Source of the DNA: CAZUGO01 sp964619935
GTDB taxonomy: Bacteria; Planctomycetota; Phycisphaerae; UBA1845; CAIVHJ01
Direction of reading: 5' to 3'
DNA: 64,000 nucleotides
NCBI GenBank assembly: GCA_964619935.1
Contig: CAZUGO010000090.1
Coordinates: forward strand, 34,633-98,632
The position numbers and the translations under genes are program-made. Positions 44,946-53,677 of the stretch are shown piece by piece. Below the pieces are notes generated by a model, which saw nothing but the letters and a program-made list of their open reading frames with translations, was not told the DNA's origin and made no database searches. Position 1 is the first letter of the stretch. Each line of letters starts with the position of its first letter.

Positions 44946-46300
44946 GGGCGGCGATGGCTGGCGATGACGTCCAGCCACCACTGCATGGCGATCATGCCGC
45001 AGAGCACGCCGCACACGCCCAGCAGGACGTGGGTGAGGTCGACGGAGCGCTCGGCGACGCCCAACTGCACGATCTCCAGCGCCGTCGCCAGGGCCAGGGT
45101 GTGCCCGGCGGCCGCGCCCAGCCGGGCCTGCAGCGGGCGCTGAGCCAGGGCGACGTTCAGCAGGGCTCCGAACACGAAGAAGCGGGTCAGTTTGGCGAGC
45201 ACGTCGGACGATGCAGTTGCGGGTCCGCTGCCGCTGAAGTAACGCCGAAACGGGATCCAGTTGATCTGGCCGGCGCGGGTCGCCAGATGCTCGGCGTTGA
45301 GGTTGAGTGCGAACGGAACCAGTTCTCGGACCACGATCAGGATCATGGTTAGTCCGGCTGCGGCCCACAGCCACGCCGCGCCCGGTGTGGCGCTGCAGCG
45401 GGCGCGTGCCGTGGCACCCCAGGTGGCGAGCATCCCGATCGCGCCGCCCACGAGGCTTGCCGGGACGACGCCGGCGTCGAAGCCGCGCGGCGGAATGAAC
45501 ATCTGCAGGAGCACCACCGCGACCGCGGTGCCGGCGATCATCCATCCGGCCAGCAGTCCGCTGGTCAGCCGCCGGAACCCGAACTCTGATTGCAGCGAGG
45601 TGCAGGCCAGGAACCCGATCGCGGCGAAACCGCCCACGGTCGCCGCGAGGTCCAGCAGGTGCTCGCAGCGTTGACGGGCGCTGGCCGCTTCGGCGGCGGG
45701 CCGAGCGGTCCAGGCGGCCAAGCGGGCCGGATTCAGCAGCGTGCGCTCGGGTCTCGGGGTGGCATCCAGTTGGAATGGACCCAGCGAGCTGAGCACGAAC
45801 AGGGCCAGGGCCGCCAGAAACGTCAGAAACAGGGGCTGGTGGGTCAGCCCCTCGCGCCAGCGGCGGCGCCAGCCGCGGGCCCCGATGTGCAGCACGGCCG
45901 CGCTGACACCGCCGATCCCGGCCCCAGTGGTGTTCATCAGGATGTCGTGGGCGGCCGCATGCCGGCCCGGCAGGAACTGCTGGGCGAACTCCGCCGTTGC
46001 GGACAACAGGGTGGCGCCGGCCAGCGTCATCATCAGGTTGGCCGGTCCGCTCAGCCGGCGCCGTTTGCCGGCCAGCGACAACACCAGCCCAAGCGGCACA
46101 TAGAGCACGATATTCTGGACCAGATCCTGTCGGGACGGTGCTCCGGGTGGCTCGGCGGGCACGATCCCCGGGGTGGGCAGACCGGTGGCGTACAGGATGA
46201 AGATCGTCACCGCCAGGATGCTGATGAAGTCTCGGTGGGCGTGGATCCGGTTGATCAGGGGTTCACTGGAGATAGGCCGGCGACCAAAGCCGTGGGCCAT
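44918..46300 (-). CDS. Double VanZ-domain membrane protein
   Basis: 460 residues from ATG 46300, about ten helices. The first VanZ-like block is VQNIVLYVPLGLVLSL to AEFAQQFLPGRHAAAHDIL (about 60-125). The second is NWIPFRRYF to LEIVQLGVAERSVDLTHVL (about 345-440). Each contains the FxPLG- and D-rich pattern of VanZ, separated by a central membrane region. VanZ-like proteins occur in EPS/XrtA loci with no settled function. A second, lipoprotein gene ends two bases before this start on the same strand. Confidence 0.8.
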   Translation of the reverse strand: MAHGFGRRPISSEPLINRIHAHRDFISILAVTIFILYATGLPTPGIVPAEPPGAPSRQDLVQNIVLYVPLGLVLSLAGKRRRLSGPANLMMTLAGATLLSATAEFAQQFLPGRHAAAHDILMNTTGAGIGGVSAAVLHIGARGWRRRWREGLTHQPLFLTFLAALALFVLSSLGPFQLDATPRPERTLLNPARLAAWTARPAAEAASARQRCEHLLDLAATVGGFAAIGFLACTSLQSEFGFRRLTSGLLAGWMIAGTAVAVVLLQMFIPPRGFDAGVVPASLVGGAIGMLATWGATARARCSATPGAAWLWAAAGLTMILIVVRELVPFALNLNAEHLATRAGQINWIPFRRYFSGSGPATASSDVLAKLTRFFVFGALLNVALAQRPLQARLGAAAGHTLALATALEIVQLGVAERSVDLTHVLLGVCGVLCGMIAMQWWLDVIASHRRPQQPDAPPR

Positions 46301-46302
46301 GG

Positions 46303-47073
46303 TCAGTCCGTTTCGATGTCGGCCCGCGATCGGTCGGCGCCCGGCAGCGTCGGATCCGCGTAGGGATTGTACTCCAGGACTTCCGAGGCCTGGTCGCGGT
46401 CGATGAGGTGCCAAACGCCGTCGCGCAGTTTGTGCTCGAATCCGCGAAAGGCCACGTAGTCGACATAGAAGTCCCAGTCTTCAGGCGTGACCGGTTTGGT
46501 TTCCAGGGGCAGGGATTCGGCCGCCGCAGCGGCGTCTTCCAGGGTGGTTCCGTTACTGATGGCCGCCAGGCGCTCGTTCGACGGCACTTCGTAGAGGATG
46601 CCGCCGACTTCGCAAGTGCTGGGTGTCGCGGCATTGTCGTAGCCGTAGACCAACAACAAACCGGCGTTGGCGGTGGCCGCGGCCTTGAGCAGTTCCGAGA
46701 CGGTGATCCAGTCGCCGCGGACGCTCTTCTGGTGCAGGAAGAATACGGAACGGATTTCGGGCGTGCCATCGAACAGCTCGGTCCAGAACGGTGCTTCGTA
46801 GGGCAGGAACGGCTGGATCTTGAGCCTGAATTCGGAACCCTGGGTGTCCCAGACTTTGGCGACGCGGACCACAGCCAGCGCGGTGGGGAAGCGTCCGGTG
46901 GACGGCTTGGAGTCAAAGTACAGCACCAGGTTCCTGGCGATTTCGGTTTCCTGGTCCAGGTCAGCGACGGTGACCGAATTGGCTACGCGCATGGCACGAT
47001 GCTTGACCGCACAGCCGCCGAATGTCGTCGGAGCCAGTACGGTGATCAGTCCGAGGATGAATGGCTTGTTCAT
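46303..47073 (-). CDS. Putative lipoprotein of unknown function
   Basis: 256 residues from ATG 47073. The leader MNKPFILGLITVLAPTTFGG ends at a lipobox cysteine (TFGGC, residue 21). The mature part has an alpha/beta look: ARNLVLYFDSKPSTGRFPTA, SVFFLHQKSVRGDWITVSEL and LLLVYGYDNAATPSTCEVG. Its end is acidic. I do not recognise the family. It is co-directional and almost contiguous with the double-VanZ gene, suggesting a shared envelope role. Longer open frame upstream to 47343 lacks support. Confidence 0.7.
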   Translation of the reverse strand: MNKPFILGLITVLAPTTFGGCAVKHRAMRVANSVTVADLDQETEIARNLVLYFDSKPSTGRFPTALAVVRVAKVWDTQGSEFRLKIQPFLPYEAPFWTELFDGTPEIRSVFFLHQKSVRGDWITVSELLKAAATANAGLLLVYGYDNAATPSTCEVGGILYEVPSNERLAAISNGTTLEDAAAAAESLPLETKPVTPEDWDFYVDYVAFRGFEHKLRDGVWHLIDRDQASEVLEYNPYADPTLPGADRSRADIETD

Positions 47074-47369
47074 GAATCGGGTCTCTGCATGCAGCCGGGT
47101 TGGCGCGGGTTTAACCGTCACATAATCATCGGCGGGTCGAGCCGGGCGATCGAGTTTGGGCGGGTTTTTGATGGCGTCTCGTCGCGGGTTCGGGGGTGGC
47201 TCTGCCGTTGGCGAATTCGATAGGACCAGACTGTGTCCGATAAGGATGCCGGTGCCCCGGGACCGCCGCTGCCGGCCCGGGCGATCGTTTCGGGCGGGCC
47301 CGGCAAAATACCTCAAATCGCCGCTCACGGGCTCCGATGACATCCGGGCAGTTGGTTATAGGCTCCACC

Positions 47370-48863
47370 ATGGCGATCGATACGCACCCCACAACCCGTT
47401 CTTCGACTCCCGCGGCTCGGCCCGACCTGTCCCGGGCCCTGAGTGATCGTCCGAGAATCACTTTTGAGCATCACCGCAGTCGGGCCGAGTGCATCGCCGG
47501 GTTCCTGCGGCACATGCCCAAGTCGTTGTGGGCGCTTCTGGACGCCTCTTCGGTGTGCCTCGGCAATTACATCGGCTACCAGTTGTTTCGCTTCCAGTTC
47601 CCGACCAGCACCTGGATCGCGGACATGGCCCTGGCGAACGCCGTCGCGGCGCTGAGCTTCGTGGTCTGCGGGCTGGCCGTCGGTTTGTATGAGAACGAAA
47701 CGCTGCGTCACCGCTCGCGCATCGTGATGCGGTCGCTGCTGACCATCGGGCTGGCGATGGCCATTTCCTACGTGGTGCTGCAAACCTTGCTGTACGAGAT
47801 TTACAGCCGGCGGATTGCGATTCTGAGTCCGCTGGCGTTCGTGGCCTTGTCGGGCGGGCTGCGGATGCTGACCTACCGCGTCCTGCGGAACCTGAAGACC
47901 CGGGTGTTGTTCATCGGCGGCGGTGACTCCATCCGGCGGATGACCGCCGCCTTGGCGGAGGCCGAGCAGGCCTGCAACTACACCCTGCTGGGCTACGTGG
48001 CCATCGACGGCCAGGAGCGCCCCGATCCCGAACCCAACTGTGACTGCCTGGGGCGGGTGGAGGACATCCAGGCCATCTGCCTGGCCAACGACGCCCACGA
48101 GGTGGTCATCGGGGCCGAACACTCGGCCGATCCGCGATTGGCTCACCTGATCATGTACTGCCTGCGGCTGGGCTGCCGGGTGACCAATCAGCCGACCTTC
48201 CACGAGCGGGTGCTCGGTGAGGTGCCGGTCGACCACATCACCACCGACTGGTTCTTGTTTGCGGATCTGGATGGACACCGTACCGAGCGGGCGACCATCA
48301 AACGGGCTTTCGACTTCGTGTTCGCCTTGCTGACGCTGATCGCCAGCGCGCCGCTGTGGCCGATCATCACCCTGTCCATCAAGCTGTTCGACGGCGGCCC
48401 GGTGTTCTATTCGCAAATGCGCGTCGGCCGTCACAACCGGCTGTTGAAGCTGACCAAGTTTCGCACCATGCGGGTTGATGCCGAAGTCGACGGCCACGCC
48501 TGGGCGGTTCCCGGCGATCCGCGGGTCACCCGGCTGGGCCGCCTGCTTCGCCGGACGCATCTGGATGAGCTGCCCCAGTTGTGGAACATTCTGCTGGGCG
48601 ACATGTCCATTGTCGGGCCGCGCCCCGAGCGGCCGGAATTCGTCGAGGAACTGATCCGCGAGATTCCTTATTATGATGAGCGCCATCTGATCAAGCCCGG
48701 GCTCACCGGATGGGCCCAGATCAACTACCGCTACGGCTGCAGCGTGGCCGACGCCAAGCGGAAGCTGTTCCTCGACCTGTACTACATCAAGCACATGTCC
48801 TTCGAACTGGATGTGGTCATCCTCCTGCGAACCCTGGGGACGCTGTTCAAACATCCGGCCTAA
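47370..48863 (+). CDS. Polyprenyl-phosphate sugar phosphotransferase (exopolysaccharide initiation)
   Basis: 497 residues from ATG 47370 (ATG 47337 is also possible; neither has a strong ribosome site). Four to five N-terminal helices and a CoA-binding-like Rossmann segment (RVLFIGGGDSIRRM) precede the transferase domain. That domain has IKRAFDFVFALLTLIASAPL, GPVFYSQMRVGRHNRLLKLT, FRTMRVDA, DELPQLWNILLGDMSIVGPR and PGLTGWAQINYRYG. It moves a sugar-1-phosphate to undecaprenyl phosphate and so starts glycan assembly. It is a stand-alone gene at the right edge of the polysaccharide region. Confidence 0.93.
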   Translation: MAIDTHPTTRSSTPAARPDLSRALSDRPRITFEHHRSRAECIAGFLRHMPKSLWALLDASSVCLGNYIGYQLFRFQFPTSTWIADMALANAVAALSFVVCGLAVGLYENETLRHRSRIVMRSLLTIGLAMAISYVVLQTLLYEIYSRRIAILSPLAFVALSGGLRMLTYRVLRNLKTRVLFIGGGDSIRRMTAALAEAEQACNYTLLGYVAIDGQERPDPEPNCDCLGRVEDIQAICLANDAHEVVIGAEHSADPRLAHLIMYCLRLGCRVTNQPTFHERVLGEVPVDHITTDWFLFADLDGHRTERATIKRAFDFVFALLTLIASAPLWPIITLSIKLFDGGPVFYSQMRVGRHNRLLKLTKFRTMRVDAEVDGHAWAVPGDPRVTRLGRLLRRTHLDELPQLWNILLGDMSIVGPRPERPEFVEELIREIPYYDERHLIKPGLTGWAQINYRYGCSVADAKRKLFLDLYYIKHMSFELDVVILLRTLGTLFKHPA

Positions 48864-49164
48864 GGTCGCGCACTGCCTGACCGTTTGCTGGACGCCGCCA
48901 GCGACGGCAATCGTGGCGCCGGGCGGCCCGCAGAACCGTTCCCCCCTCCCGGCCGATTCCACCCCGGGGGACGCGACATCGCTGCGGGCGCTGCAACCAT
49001 GCAGCGCGTTCGCCGGAGCCGCCGCCGGCGCGTGCCGTCGCCACCGTCCGGGCCCATTCCGGCGAAGGATCAGCCGATTGGCGGCAGCCCTTGAACCCGC
49101 CGCCGAATTGTTTGATAATACCGACGCCGGTATCTTCACCGGCCTACGAATTGAGAGAGTCGTC
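48864..49164. other. Intergenic region carrying the promoter of the 49165 operon
   Basis: 301 bases. The left part is very G+C-rich and shows no credible gene, although an open frame runs through it into the zinc-ribbon gene. The right part holds the promoter at 49091-49119. Confidence 0.55.
49091..49119 (+). promoter_or_regulatory. Sigma-70-type promoter
   Basis: TTGAAC (49091-49096) and GATAAT (49114-49119) are 17 bases apart. They match consensus at 4 and 5 of 6 positions. It would drive the zinc-ribbon/RNase H pair, with a leader of about 40 bases. Confidence 0.6.
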
Positions 49165-49890
49165 ATGGGTGCAACGCTCGATGCGCTGCAGGTTCTCCAA
49201 CAGGTGGAGTTGAAGCTGACCGCGCTGCGGTCCAAGGTCAGCGACAAGAAGCGGTCCGTCCGAACCCACCAGCGGCGCATTGTCGAACTCGAACGACAAC
49301 AGGCCGAAAAAAAGCAGGGTCTCCTCCGCCAACAATTGTCCGTGGGCCAACTCGAACTCGAGATCAAGTCACGAGACGCCGAGGTCGCCAAGTTGCGGGA
49401 GACGCTCAATCGATCCAAGACCAATAAGGAATATGCGGCCATCCTCACCCAGATCAACACCACCAAGGCGGACAACAGCAAGCTGGAGGACCGGGTGCTG
49501 GCGCTGATGGGCGACCTGGAATCCGCCCGCAAAGAGGTCGAAACGCTCGCCGAAGAACTCCACAAGGAGCAGCACCGGCTGCAGAACGCCAATGCCGTGG
49601 TGGAGGCGTTCGAGCGGCAGTCGCAGGCCGAATTCGATGCGTTGCTCAAACGGCGGGAGGAGGCGGCCGCCGTCATTCCGGCTGAGGCCCTCAAGATATT
49701 CGAGCGGGTCGCCGAGCGCCACGAAGGCGAGGCCTTGGCACTGGTCGTCCAGCCGCACCCCAAGCGCGAGGAGTTCATCTGCGAGGGCTGCAATATGACC
49801 GTCACATTTGAGCAATACGTGGCCCTGCGCGGGGTGGACCGAATCCAGGTGTGCATAAACTGTGGGCGTGTGCTGTTCATAAATGAGTAA
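49165..49890 (+). CDS. CT398-like coiled-coil protein with C4 zinc ribbon (PF02591 type)
   Basis: 241 residues from ATG 49165. Residues ~5-180 form a long coiled coil rich in K, E, Q and L, including TNKEYAAILTQINTTKADNS, the conserved hinge of the family. The C-terminal zinc ribbon is CEGCNM...CINCGRVLF (four Cys). Members occur widely and were studied in Chlamydia as a partner of sigma-54 and type III secretion proteins; the general function is unclear. It overlaps the RNase H gene by eight bases, an arrangement that suggests coupling. Confidence 0.87.
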   Translation: MGATLDALQVLQQVELKLTALRSKVSDKKRSVRTHQRRIVELERQQAEKKQGLLRQQLSVGQLELEIKSRDAEVAKLRETLNRSKTNKEYAAILTQINTTKADNSKLEDRVLALMGDLESARKEVETLAEELHKEQHRLQNANAVVEAFERQSQAEFDALLKRREEAAAVIPAEALKIFERVAERHEGEALALVVQPHPKREEFICEGCNMTVTFEQYVALRGVDRIQVCINCGRVLFINE

Positions 49891-50605
49891 GCAGTTGATC
49901 TTGCACGTCGACGGCGGCGCCCGCGGCAACCCCGGTCCGGCGGCGGCCGGCGTGGTCCTTCAGGACGGCGCAGGCGCGGCCTTGCTGGAAGCCGGCTACC
50001 TGCTGGGGGTCCTGACCAACAATCAGGCCGAGTACAACGCCCTGCTCATGGGCGTCCAAGCCGCCACCCGGCTGAAGGCCCGGATCCTGACCATTTATGC
50101 CGACAGCGAGTTGATGGTCCGCCAGGTCAATGGCGACTACAAGGTCCGGTCGCCCGAACTCAAACCGCTGTTCGATGACGTCCACCGCCAACTGCGAGCG
50201 GTCGACACCTGGGAACTGCACCACATCCCGCGTGAGGCCAATCGCCGAGCCGACGCCTTGGTCAACCGGGCACTGGATCTCGATGAAGACGTGGTCGAAG
50301 TGGATGCCGGTCAATCCACGCCGCGATTGACCCGCCGCGAGCCCGCCGAACCGGTTCCGCGAGCCCCGGTGCGGATCGAAGTGGTCCGCCGCGGGCCGCA
50401 GGAGCCCTGCTCACCGGGCTGTGCCCAGGGCAGCCGTTATGTCATCGGGTTGACCTTGCCGGCAGGGCTGTCGATCGATGTTGTCGTACCGCTGATCGAG
50501 GCGATTCAGGCGGTACGGGCGTCTGCGGAGCCAACGACCCGGTCGGTGAGTTGTGCCGGTTGCGGAGCGGTCCACCAGGTATCGCTCGCCGAGCAGGTGG
50601 CCTAG
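49883..50605 (+). CDS. rnhA: Ribonuclease HI-like protein with Cys-containing C-terminal extension
   Basis: 240 residues. The RNase H fold occupies about 1-135: LILHVDGGARGNPGP (first catalytic Asp), TNNQAEYNALLMGV (Glu), TIYADSELMVRQVNGDYKV (Asp) and HIPREANRRADALVNRALD (last Asp). It would cut RNA in RNA-DNA hybrids. The extra ~100 residues contain CSPGC and CAGC, possibly a metal site, around a helical segment. Start ATG 49883 precedes the upstream stop. Confidence 0.9.
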   Translation: MSKQLILHVDGGARGNPGPAAAGVVLQDGAGAALLEAGYLLGVLTNNQAEYNALLMGVQAATRLKARILTIYADSELMVRQVNGDYKVRSPELKPLFDDVHRQLRAVDTWELHHIPREANRRADALVNRALDLDEDVVEVDAGQSTPRLTRREPAEPVPRAPVRIEVVRRGPQEPCSPGCAQGSRYVIGLTLPAGLSIDVVVPLIEAIQAVRASAEPTTRSVSCAGCGAVHQVSLAEQVA

Positions 50606-50618
50606 AATCTGCGGCGGA

Positions 50619-50819
50619 TCAGGTGGCGTCAGGGTCGTCGGCTTGCGACATGCTGCGGCACATGTTTTCGAGCAGGCAGTTGAACAGATCTTCGTCATGG
50701 TACTGGCCGCGGGCAATGGCCTGTTTCAGGATCATCAGCCGCTGCAGTCGCTCCGGATTGGCGGCGCCGGCCTCAATCTCGTAGTCATGCAGTGGATTCG
50801 ACTGTGATTTGCGGGTCAT
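50619..50819 (-). CDS. Small conserved-looking protein of unknown function
   Basis: 66 residues from ATG 50819: MTRKSQSNPLHDYEIEAGAA, then a helical part with RLQRLMILKQAIARGQYHDE and LFNCLLENMCRSM. Composition and the compact helical C-terminus look protein-like, and it ends 13 bases from the convergent RNase H stop. The segment LKQAIARGQY loosely recalls FlgM-type anti-sigma factors, but this is too weak for an assignment. Longer frames upstream are G+C artefacts. Confidence 0.5.
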   Translation of the reverse strand: MTRKSQSNPLHDYEIEAGAANPERLQRLMILKQAIARGQYHDEDLFNCLLENMCRSMSQADDPDAT

Positions 50820-50985
50820 GGCGGCCGTCCTCGATCGGCTTTGGTGTTGTGGATATCGGCCAATCTGGGGTGGGTTCACCACAAGACCCCCGATGGACGC
50901 TCCGGCGGCCCGCCGCCGGAGGTTTCTTGTTGACCCTGGCAGCCGCCTTTCGCCGATACATTGGTTTTGGACTCGGATCCCGCCC

Positions 50986-51738
50986 ATGGAGTTCAACGTG
51001 AAACGCCCACGGATGATTGGATCGGTGCAGGCGCTCGGCGTTTGTCTGGCGGTCCTGGTGTGCTTCCCGGGATGCGCCGGGCCCAAGCACAAATCGGTCG
51101 CCGGGCTCCCGGAGCCGGCCTTGCGGGCCCGCCCTCGGCCGCGCCCGGTGGTGTCCGCTCCAGTCGTGGTTCCGTACATCCCCGCGCCAGCCCAACCTGC
51201 CCCCGCGGCACCGCCGCCGCCGGGCGCGTGGCGGGGCCCACCGTTGCCGCGGGACGTCTGGATCCATGGCAACGGTAACGGCTGGCAATACATTGTGATT
51301 CACCACAGCGCCACGGATTCGGGCAGTGCCGGCCGCTTCGACGGGTTTCACCGCGCCGTCAAGGGCTGGGACGAACTCGGCTATCATTTCGTGATCGGCA
51401 ATGGCCACGGGTCCAGGGATGGCGAGATCGAAGTCGGGTCGCGCTGGCCGAAGCAGAAGCACGGTGCCCACTGCAAGACGCCAGACAACCGCTACAACCT
51501 CTACGGCATCGGGATTTGTCTGGTCGGCGATTTTGCCCGGGGGGCCCCGCCGACCTCATCCCAGATGGTCTCATTGGAGACCCTGGTGCGGCACTTGATG
51601 ACCGAGTTCCACATTCCGGCCGCTCGGGTGCTGGGCCACGGCGATGTCACCCAGCGGACCGAGTGCCCCGGGCAGCGCTTTCCCATCCATCAGTTGCGGA
51701 ATCGGCTGGCCAGCGTCGCGATCAGCCGCACCTACTAG
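50986..51738 (+). CDS. N-acetylmuramoyl-L-alanine amidase, lipoprotein (Amidase_2/PGRP fold)
   Basis: 250 residues from ATG 50986. A leader ends at LVCFPGC (lipobox). A Pro/Ala-rich linker of ~55 residues follows. The zinc amidase domain has YIVIHHSATDSGSAGRFDGF (first His), DELGYHFVIGNG, KHGAHCK and ARVLGHGDVTQRTECPGQRF (last His and Cys). It would cleave the peptide stem of peptidoglycan in the periplasm. A strong terminator lies 36 bases after the stop, so it is probably monocistronic. Confidence 0.87.
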   Translation: MEFNVKRPRMIGSVQALGVCLAVLVCFPGCAGPKHKSVAGLPEPALRARPRPRPVVSAPVVVPYIPAPAQPAPAAPPPPGAWRGPPLPRDVWIHGNGNGWQYIVIHHSATDSGSAGRFDGFHRAVKGWDELGYHFVIGNGHGSRDGEIEVGSRWPKQKHGAHCKTPDNRYNLYGIGICLVGDFARGAPPTSSQMVSLETLVRHLMTEFHIPAARVLGHGDVTQRTECPGQRFPIHQLRNRLASVAISRTY

Positions 51739-51773
51739 AATCGCCCCTGAATGAGTCGCGGCACACGGCTTGG

Positions 51774-51808
51774 GCCGCGGAGCGGACCTCCTGCAGCGGC
51801 TTTTTTTT
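51774..51808 (+). terminator. Rho-independent terminator
   Basis: GCCGC (51774-51778) pairs with GCGGC (51796-51800), with an inner GGAG/CTCC pairing, followed by eight T residues. It ends the amidase transcript. Confidence 0.75.
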
Positions 51809-51964
51809 GCGGCTGAGCTTGAAGCCGCAGTGGCCTGGCAGGTCCTGCGGTGCGACGGATCGGCAATCCGCTAAACCTGCAGCGGGGCTGGCGCCGATGG
51901 TAAGGTAGGACCGCGCCACTTTCTGGTGCGGCCGCAAGTCCGCCGGCGAAACAGGAGTTCACCA

Positions 51965-52216
51965 ATGCGAATGAAGCGCAAGAACGTGATGCTACGGAAG
52001 ACCATGTCCGGATTGACTGTATTGGCCATGGGGGGCAGTGCCTTCCAGCTTAGCGGTTGCGATGCCAACACCAGATCGCTGGTGCTTGCCGGCCTCGAGG
52101 CCGCCAGCACCGGACTGCTGGTGGGGCTGGCCGACGCCTTGTTCATTGGATTGGACCTGGCGGGACGTCCCGAAACCATCGGCGACGGCACCACCACGAG
52201 CGGCAGCGGCCTGTAG
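51965..52216 (+). CDS. Tiny secreted or lipoprotein-like protein, FQLSGCD family (copy 1)
   Basis: 83 residues from ATG 51965, AGGAG at 51952-51956. A basic start and a hydrophobic leader run to GGSAFQLSGCDANTRSLVLA. Then come GLEAASTGLLVGLADALFIG and a short Gly/Thr/Ser tail. It shares a pattern with the gene at 52579: GGxxFQLSxCDxNxRxxVLxG, then LExxSxxL and ALFxG. The cysteine after the leader could be lipidated. Function unknown. Both copies have their own upstream spacer and no other partner. Confidence 0.68.
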   Translation: MRMKRKNVMLRKTMSGLTVLAMGGSAFQLSGCDANTRSLVLAGLEAASTGLLVGLADALFIGLDLAGRPETIGDGTTTSGSGL

Positions 52217-52578
52217 GTCTCGCCGCCACGGTGTTGGGGGGAGGCCGGCCCGTGGTCCGCGGCCCGTCGACCGGCCCTTGCGGCCCTCGGGTCCGGTAAT
52301 CTGCTGTCATCTCAGGACCTGCGGCACCGCCGGGGCAAGGTGCCGCCCAAGCCAGATCGCGCCTGTTTCTCGACCATAATCCTGTCACCGGCCTCCATTT
52401 TGAGGCCGCAGAAGGCTCAAGAGCGCTCGTCCAGGGCCTCTTTCGGCCCGGACCCGTCCTTGCGGAGACCGCGGCGCAGGCGGTCGTCGTTCGTGCGGGT
52501 GCGCCCGGCTATTGACGCGATTGTATAATAGCGCGACGATTCAGTCGGGATGGTCGGACGAGGAAGGAGCACTGGCTT
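52217..52578. other. Intergenic region with a stem-loop and a -10 box
   Basis: 362 bases with no credible gene. GCGGCACC (52321-52328) pairs perfectly with GGTGCCGC (52339-52346), but no T-run follows. A perfect TATAAT at 52524-52529 lies 50 bases before the next gene; no matching -35 box is evident. Confidence 0.5.
52524..52529 (+). promoter_or_regulatory. Consensus -10 box upstream of the second FQLSxCD gene
   Basis: TATAAT, preceded by TTG. The nearby TTGACG (52512) is too close to act as its -35. The match stands out in this G+C-rich context. Confidence 0.4.
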
Positions 52579-52770
52579 ATGCGACGCAGATTGGGGCACC
52601 ACGTGTGCCGTCTCATGATGATCATGGCTACCGGGGGGGCGGTTTTCCAACTGTCATCCTGCGATCCGAACGTACGTGATGCCGTCCTCAGCGGTCTGGA
52701 AACCACCTCGATTTCGTTGTCGAACATCCTGATTCAGGCGCTGTTCGCCGGCTTCGGGGACATGCCGTAG
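52579..52770 (+). CDS. Tiny secreted or lipoprotein-like protein, FQLSxCD family (copy 2)
   Basis: 63 residues from ATG 52579, with AGGAAGGAG at about 52561-52569. A leader (HHVCRLMMIMATGGAVFQLS) is followed by SCDPNVRDAVLSGLETTSIS and LSNILIQALFAGFGDMP. It is a clear paralogue of the gene at 51965 but lacks its C-terminal tail. Both have a cysteine directly after the leader and an amphipathic helix after it. No known domain is recognised. Confidence 0.68.
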   Translation: MRRRLGHHVCRLMMIMATGGAVFQLSSCDPNVRDAVLSGLETTSISLSNILIQALFAGFGDMP

Positions 52771-52905
52771 CGCCTCGCCTTTCCGGGCGCCCAAGCGACC
52801 CCGCCCAACTGAGCGGGTGCCGGCGGTCGCGCCGGGGCACGCTTGGCGTGCACCGTTGCCCCCACCCACCCAAGTGGGTCGAAGCAGGCACCTGATCCCT
52901 TTCCT

Positions 52906-53616
52906 TCATCCGGTCGGGTGGCGGCGGTCCCAGACCTCTTCGGCTTCGGGGCGCCGCAGGTAAGTCGGTCTGAGGTCGGCGGCGGCGGTGTGCAAGCCCT
53001 GCTGCAGGCGGGCATGGCCCAGTCGATGGACGATTTCAACCCGGGGCAGCCAGGTCTCTTGCGGCAAAACCAGATGGTCAGCGGTTGCCAGGGCGCTATG
53101 ATGGTGGGGGATGCCCTCGCCCATGATTGTCCGCGGGGCGTCCAGGCGGTTCAGAAAATCCGCCGGGTCGCAGACGGCCGCTTCGTGGAGTGGTATGTAG
53201 CCGTCGCTGCTTCGCTGGAAGGCAGCGGCATAAACCTGTTCGCGCTTGGCATCGAGGATCACGCCGAGTTGCTCAGGCGGTCTGGCAATCGACAGGGCGT
53301 TCTGGGCGATGACTTCGAGCGTCGGGACCCCGACCACAGACAACGACTGAACGGCCGCAAAGGTGCGGGCCACGGTAACCGCGATGCGCAACCCGGTGAA
53401 GCTGCCCGGACCGATCGACAGGCACACTGCGGTCAGGGAACTCGGCGAGCCGTGGACCTCGCGGCACAGGCACTCGATGGTCGGCAGCAACTGCATGCCG
53501 TGGTTGTAGTCGGTTTGGAAATAGCGGACCGCCAGCAGGCGGTCGCCGCGAGCCAGTGCCACGCCACCGCGGCGGCTGGAGGTGTCGATTGCCAGAATGT
53601 CCGGAGCGTCGCTCAT
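52906..53616 (-). CDS. tsaB: tRNA threonylcarbamoyladenosine biosynthesis protein TsaB
   Basis: 236 residues from ATG 53616. ILAIDTSSRRGGVALARGDR opens the ASKHA fold. HGMQLLPTIECL, the signature SIGPGSFTGLRIAVTVARTF and VGVPTLEVIAQNA follow. TsaB partners TsaD and TsaE to make t6A in ANN-decoding tRNAs. Its C-terminal half (VILDAKREQVYAAAF) is also typical. It is divergent from the phosphoesterase gene at 53793. Confidence 0.92.
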   Translation of the reverse strand: MSDAPDILAIDTSSRRGGVALARGDRLLAVRYFQTDYNHGMQLLPTIECLCREVHGSPSSLTAVCLSIGPGSFTGLRIAVTVARTFAAVQSLSVVGVPTLEVIAQNALSIARPPEQLGVILDAKREQVYAAAFQRSSDGYIPLHEAAVCDPADFLNRLDAPRTIMGEGIPHHHSALATADHLVLPQETWLPRVEIVHRLGHARLQQGLHTAAADLRPTYLRRPEAEEVWDRRHPTG

Positions 53617-53677
53617 GGCCGCGCTCACTGAGGGGAGGGGACGGTGCCCGCGGACGCAACGCACGGGGCGCGCCGGA

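Noticed and set aside
47325..49880. 851-codon minus-strand frame antisense to the sugar transferase and zinc-ribbon genes
   Set aside because: Both sense genes are unmistakable, and the antisense frame crosses their intergenic promoter.
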